DNA of 64,000 bases, taken from Aeromicrobium chenweiae (GTDB lineage: Bacteria > Actinomycetota > Actinomycetes > Propionibacteriales > Nocardioidaceae). Location: positions 2,914,001 through 2,978,000 of the forward strand of contig NZ_CP026952.1 in NCBI RefSeq assembly GCF_003065605.1, in the 5' to 3' direction. Shown here piece after piece: positions 62,444 through 64,000 of the stretch. The position numbers were made by a program, and so were the translations under genes. Under the pieces are notes generated by a model. The model searched no databases. It saw only the letters and a list, made by a program, of their open reading frames with translations, and had not been told where the DNA came from. Position 1 is the stretch's first letter. Every line of letters starts with the position of its first letter.

Positions 62444-64000
62444 TCATGACCCAGCCGGAGCGCCTCCACCAGGGAGTGCGAACGCCACCGCGTCCTCCTG
62501 GGTCATGGCCGAGCCCTCCGACCGCAGCGCCTCGAACACCTCCGCGCCGAGGGTCGTGGCCAGCGCAGCGGAGAGGTCCCGCATGTCACGGCTGGACCGG
62601 TCCGGCCGTCCCCGGATGACCTCGGTCGCGCCCAGCACCCGGGCGGCACGCTTGTCCTGACCGTGGTGGTGCGCGACGACCGCCGCCGCAACGGCGACCC
62701 CGGCCATCACCGGCATGTCCCGCGTGCGCCGACCGGTGCTCGCGGCGTCCAGCAGCTCACGATCGGCGCCGGCCAGGTCGCCGCTCCCGGCCAGGACGAC
62801 CGCGAGCAGCGCGCGCATCCAGGCCTCCAGCTGGCCGCTGCCGAGCTCGGTCCGTCCTCCCATGTCGGCCAGGACGTGCTGCAGGTGCTCTGCCGCGGAC
62901 GACTCCCGGCCCAGGACGTGCTCGAGGTGTGCCAGGTTGGTCCGGGCCACCGCCTGCTCACGAGGACTCCCCGATCCGAGGGCGCGCTCCAGCGCCGCGT
63001 CGAGTCCCGGGCGCAGCTCCTCCGCGTCCGACGGGTCCATGCGGGCGAGCTCGAGCTCGACGATCCGGATCGACGACAGGTCCCACTCCTCCGTCCCGCC
63101 CATCGCGTCGAGCAGCGGGACGGCCTCGGCCCACGACGCGAGCGCACCGTCGACGTCCCCGTCGAGCGTCTGGACGGTCGCCTGCTGGGTGAGCGCCATC
63201 GCCAGGCCCCACTGGTCGCCCAGCTCGCGGAACGCGTCGATCGTCGAGGAGATGACGTCGACCGTCTCCCCCACGCGGCCGGCGTTGTCGAGCATCACGA
63301 CCCGCATCAGGTCGATCATCGCGCGGGTCCAGGGGTCCTCGGGCACCGGGAGGACCCGGTCGCCGGTCACCCCGAGGTGGCCCATCGTGGCCAGGACCAG
63401 GTGGACGAGCGGGTCGTCCGGCTGGTGCTCGTCCCAGAGGGCGAGCAGACGCCCCGCCGGCTCGCGCCAGGCTGCGGTGTCGCTGGTGTCGAACTGGCTC
63501 GTGAGCAGCAGCCCGCTGAGCGCGAGCGCCTCCATGCAGATCTCGCTGGCCGGATCGGCTGTGCCCGGCAGCCCGAGCACGGTCTCTCCCCACGCGAACG
63601 ACTCCATGTGCTGGTCGCGGATCGACCAGTACATGGCCAGGCCCGCCACCAGGCGTCCCGCCCGTGCGCGGTCGCCCCGGTCGACCGCGAAGCGCAGCGC
63701 CGCCATCACGTTGCCGTGGTCCGCGTCGATCGCGGCGAGCGCGGCGACCTGTCCGGGCCCCCGCAGCAGCACGGACTGGGTCGTCACCAGGTCGCCGAAG
63801 TACGTGAGGTGCAGGTCGCGCACCGACTCGGCGAGGCCGTGGTCGAGCAGCCGCTCGACCCCGTACTCCCGCAGCGTCTCCAGCATCCTGAAGCGGGTGT
63901 GCTCGCCCCGGACCGGGACCAGCAGGGACTTGTCGGCGAGTGAGTCCAGCAGCGCCTCGACGTCCGCGCCCGGCGCCGCCACCGCCGCCGCGCTCTCGAC
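62444..64000 (-). CDS. AfsR/NB-ARC-type large regulator, C-terminal part only
   Basis: The frame is open to the right edge of the window, so the N-terminus is missing; at least 518 residues are visible. The first part (LLDSLADKSLLVPV, then FRMLETLREYGVERL) matches the winged-helix end of the NTPase module in AfsR-, COG3903- and LuxR-type ATPase regulators. The rest is a run of helical TPR-like repeats with no LuxR helix-turn-helix at the C-terminus, so the DNA-binding domain, probably SARP/BTAD, would be N-terminal. Lies eight bases before the M14 gene on the same strand. Confidence 0.8.
   Translation of the reverse strand, partial: VESAAAVAAPGADVEALLDSLADKSLLVPVRGEHTRFRMLETLREYGVERLLDHGLAESVRDLHLTYFGDLVTTQSVLLRGPGQVAALAAIDADHGNVMAALRFAVDRGDRARAGRLVAGLAMYWSIRDQHMESFAWGETVLGLPGTADPASEICMEALALSGLLLTSQFDTSDTAAWREPAGRLLALWDEHQPDDPLVHLVLATMGHLGVTGDRVLPVPEDPWTRAMIDLMRVVMLDNAGRVGETVDVISSTIDAFRELGDQWGLAMALTQQATVQTLDGDVDGALASWAEAVPLLDAMGGTEEWDLSSIRIVELELARMDPSDAEELRPGLDAALERALGSGSPREQAVARTNLAHLEHVLGRESSAAEHLQHVLADMGGRTELGSGQLEAWMRALLAVVLAGSGDLAGADRELLDAASTGRRTRDMPVMAGVAVAAAVVAHHHGQDKRAARVLGATEVIRGRPDRSSRDMRDLSAALATTLGAEVFEALRSEGSAMTQEDAVAFALPGGGAPAGS

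Overview
The window is about 64 kb of GC-rich chromosomal DNA packed with short-gap, often overlapping genes (many GTG/TTG starts, ATGA/GTGA stop-start overlaps). Gene content and order point to an actinobacterium of the Propionibacteriales, most like Nocardioidaceae (Nocardioides/Aeromicrobium): monomeric NADP-isocitrate dehydrogenase, a three-gene sdhCAB, a HAIR-type element before lon, and the order pcrA - M23 peptidase - sucC - sucD - DUF6350 - purN - purH - folD - DUF3017 - mdh. The taxonomic call is inference from gene content, not from a marker-gene comparison. I see no rRNA, tRNA, CRISPR, insertion sequence, phage gene or replication origin.

Layout. 1-5.3 kb: a branched-chain-amino-acid-type ABC importer (LivF partial, fused LivM-LivG, LivH, binding lipoprotein), a 4-oxalocrotonate-tautomerase-like enzyme and a divergent-side FadR/GntR regulator, probably one small-molecule uptake/catabolism regulon. 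5.4-7.8 kb: lon with a heat-shock operator. 8-17.4 kb (minus strand): nucleoside uptake and salvage (BMP-family lipoprotein, ABC ATPase, two permeases, cytidine deaminase, a cytochrome P450, thymidine phosphorylase, a MaoC hydratase, adenosine deaminase), with translational coupling through most of it. 17.6-20.6 kb: an M20 amidohydrolase and a MarR/MFS pair. 20.7-25.1 kb: sdhCAB with a divergent LysR regulator. 25-32.8 kb: 2'-5' RNA ligase-like protein, trpS, galK-pheA, a double-GNAT protein, PadR/MFS exporter and purU. 33.1-36.8 kb: sulfate ABC importer. 36.9-42.5 kb: MFS transporter, secreted repeat protein, icd, mdh. 42.6-48.8 kb: DUF3017, folD, TetR, EamA, purH, purN, DUF6350. 48.8-54.2 kb: an unusual sigma-factor-like/membrane-sensor fusion, sucCD, a B12-fold remnant protein and an M23 peptidase. 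54.3-64 kb: pcrA, a GNAT/YtrA-type pair, small membrane proteins, zwf, a DrrAB-type ABC exporter, a frameshifted M14 carboxypeptidase and a truncated AfsR/NB-ARC-type regulator.

Functionally the region joins central carbon metabolism (sdh, icd, mdh, sucCD, zwf), one-carbon and purine metabolism (folD, purH, purN, purU) and nucleoside salvage. The most notable items are the 612-residue sigma-like/transmembrane/PknH-sensor-like fusion at 48835-50673, the EryF-like P450 translationally locked into the nucleoside salvage operon, and families of intergenic inverted repeats concentrated in the gaps between convergent genes.
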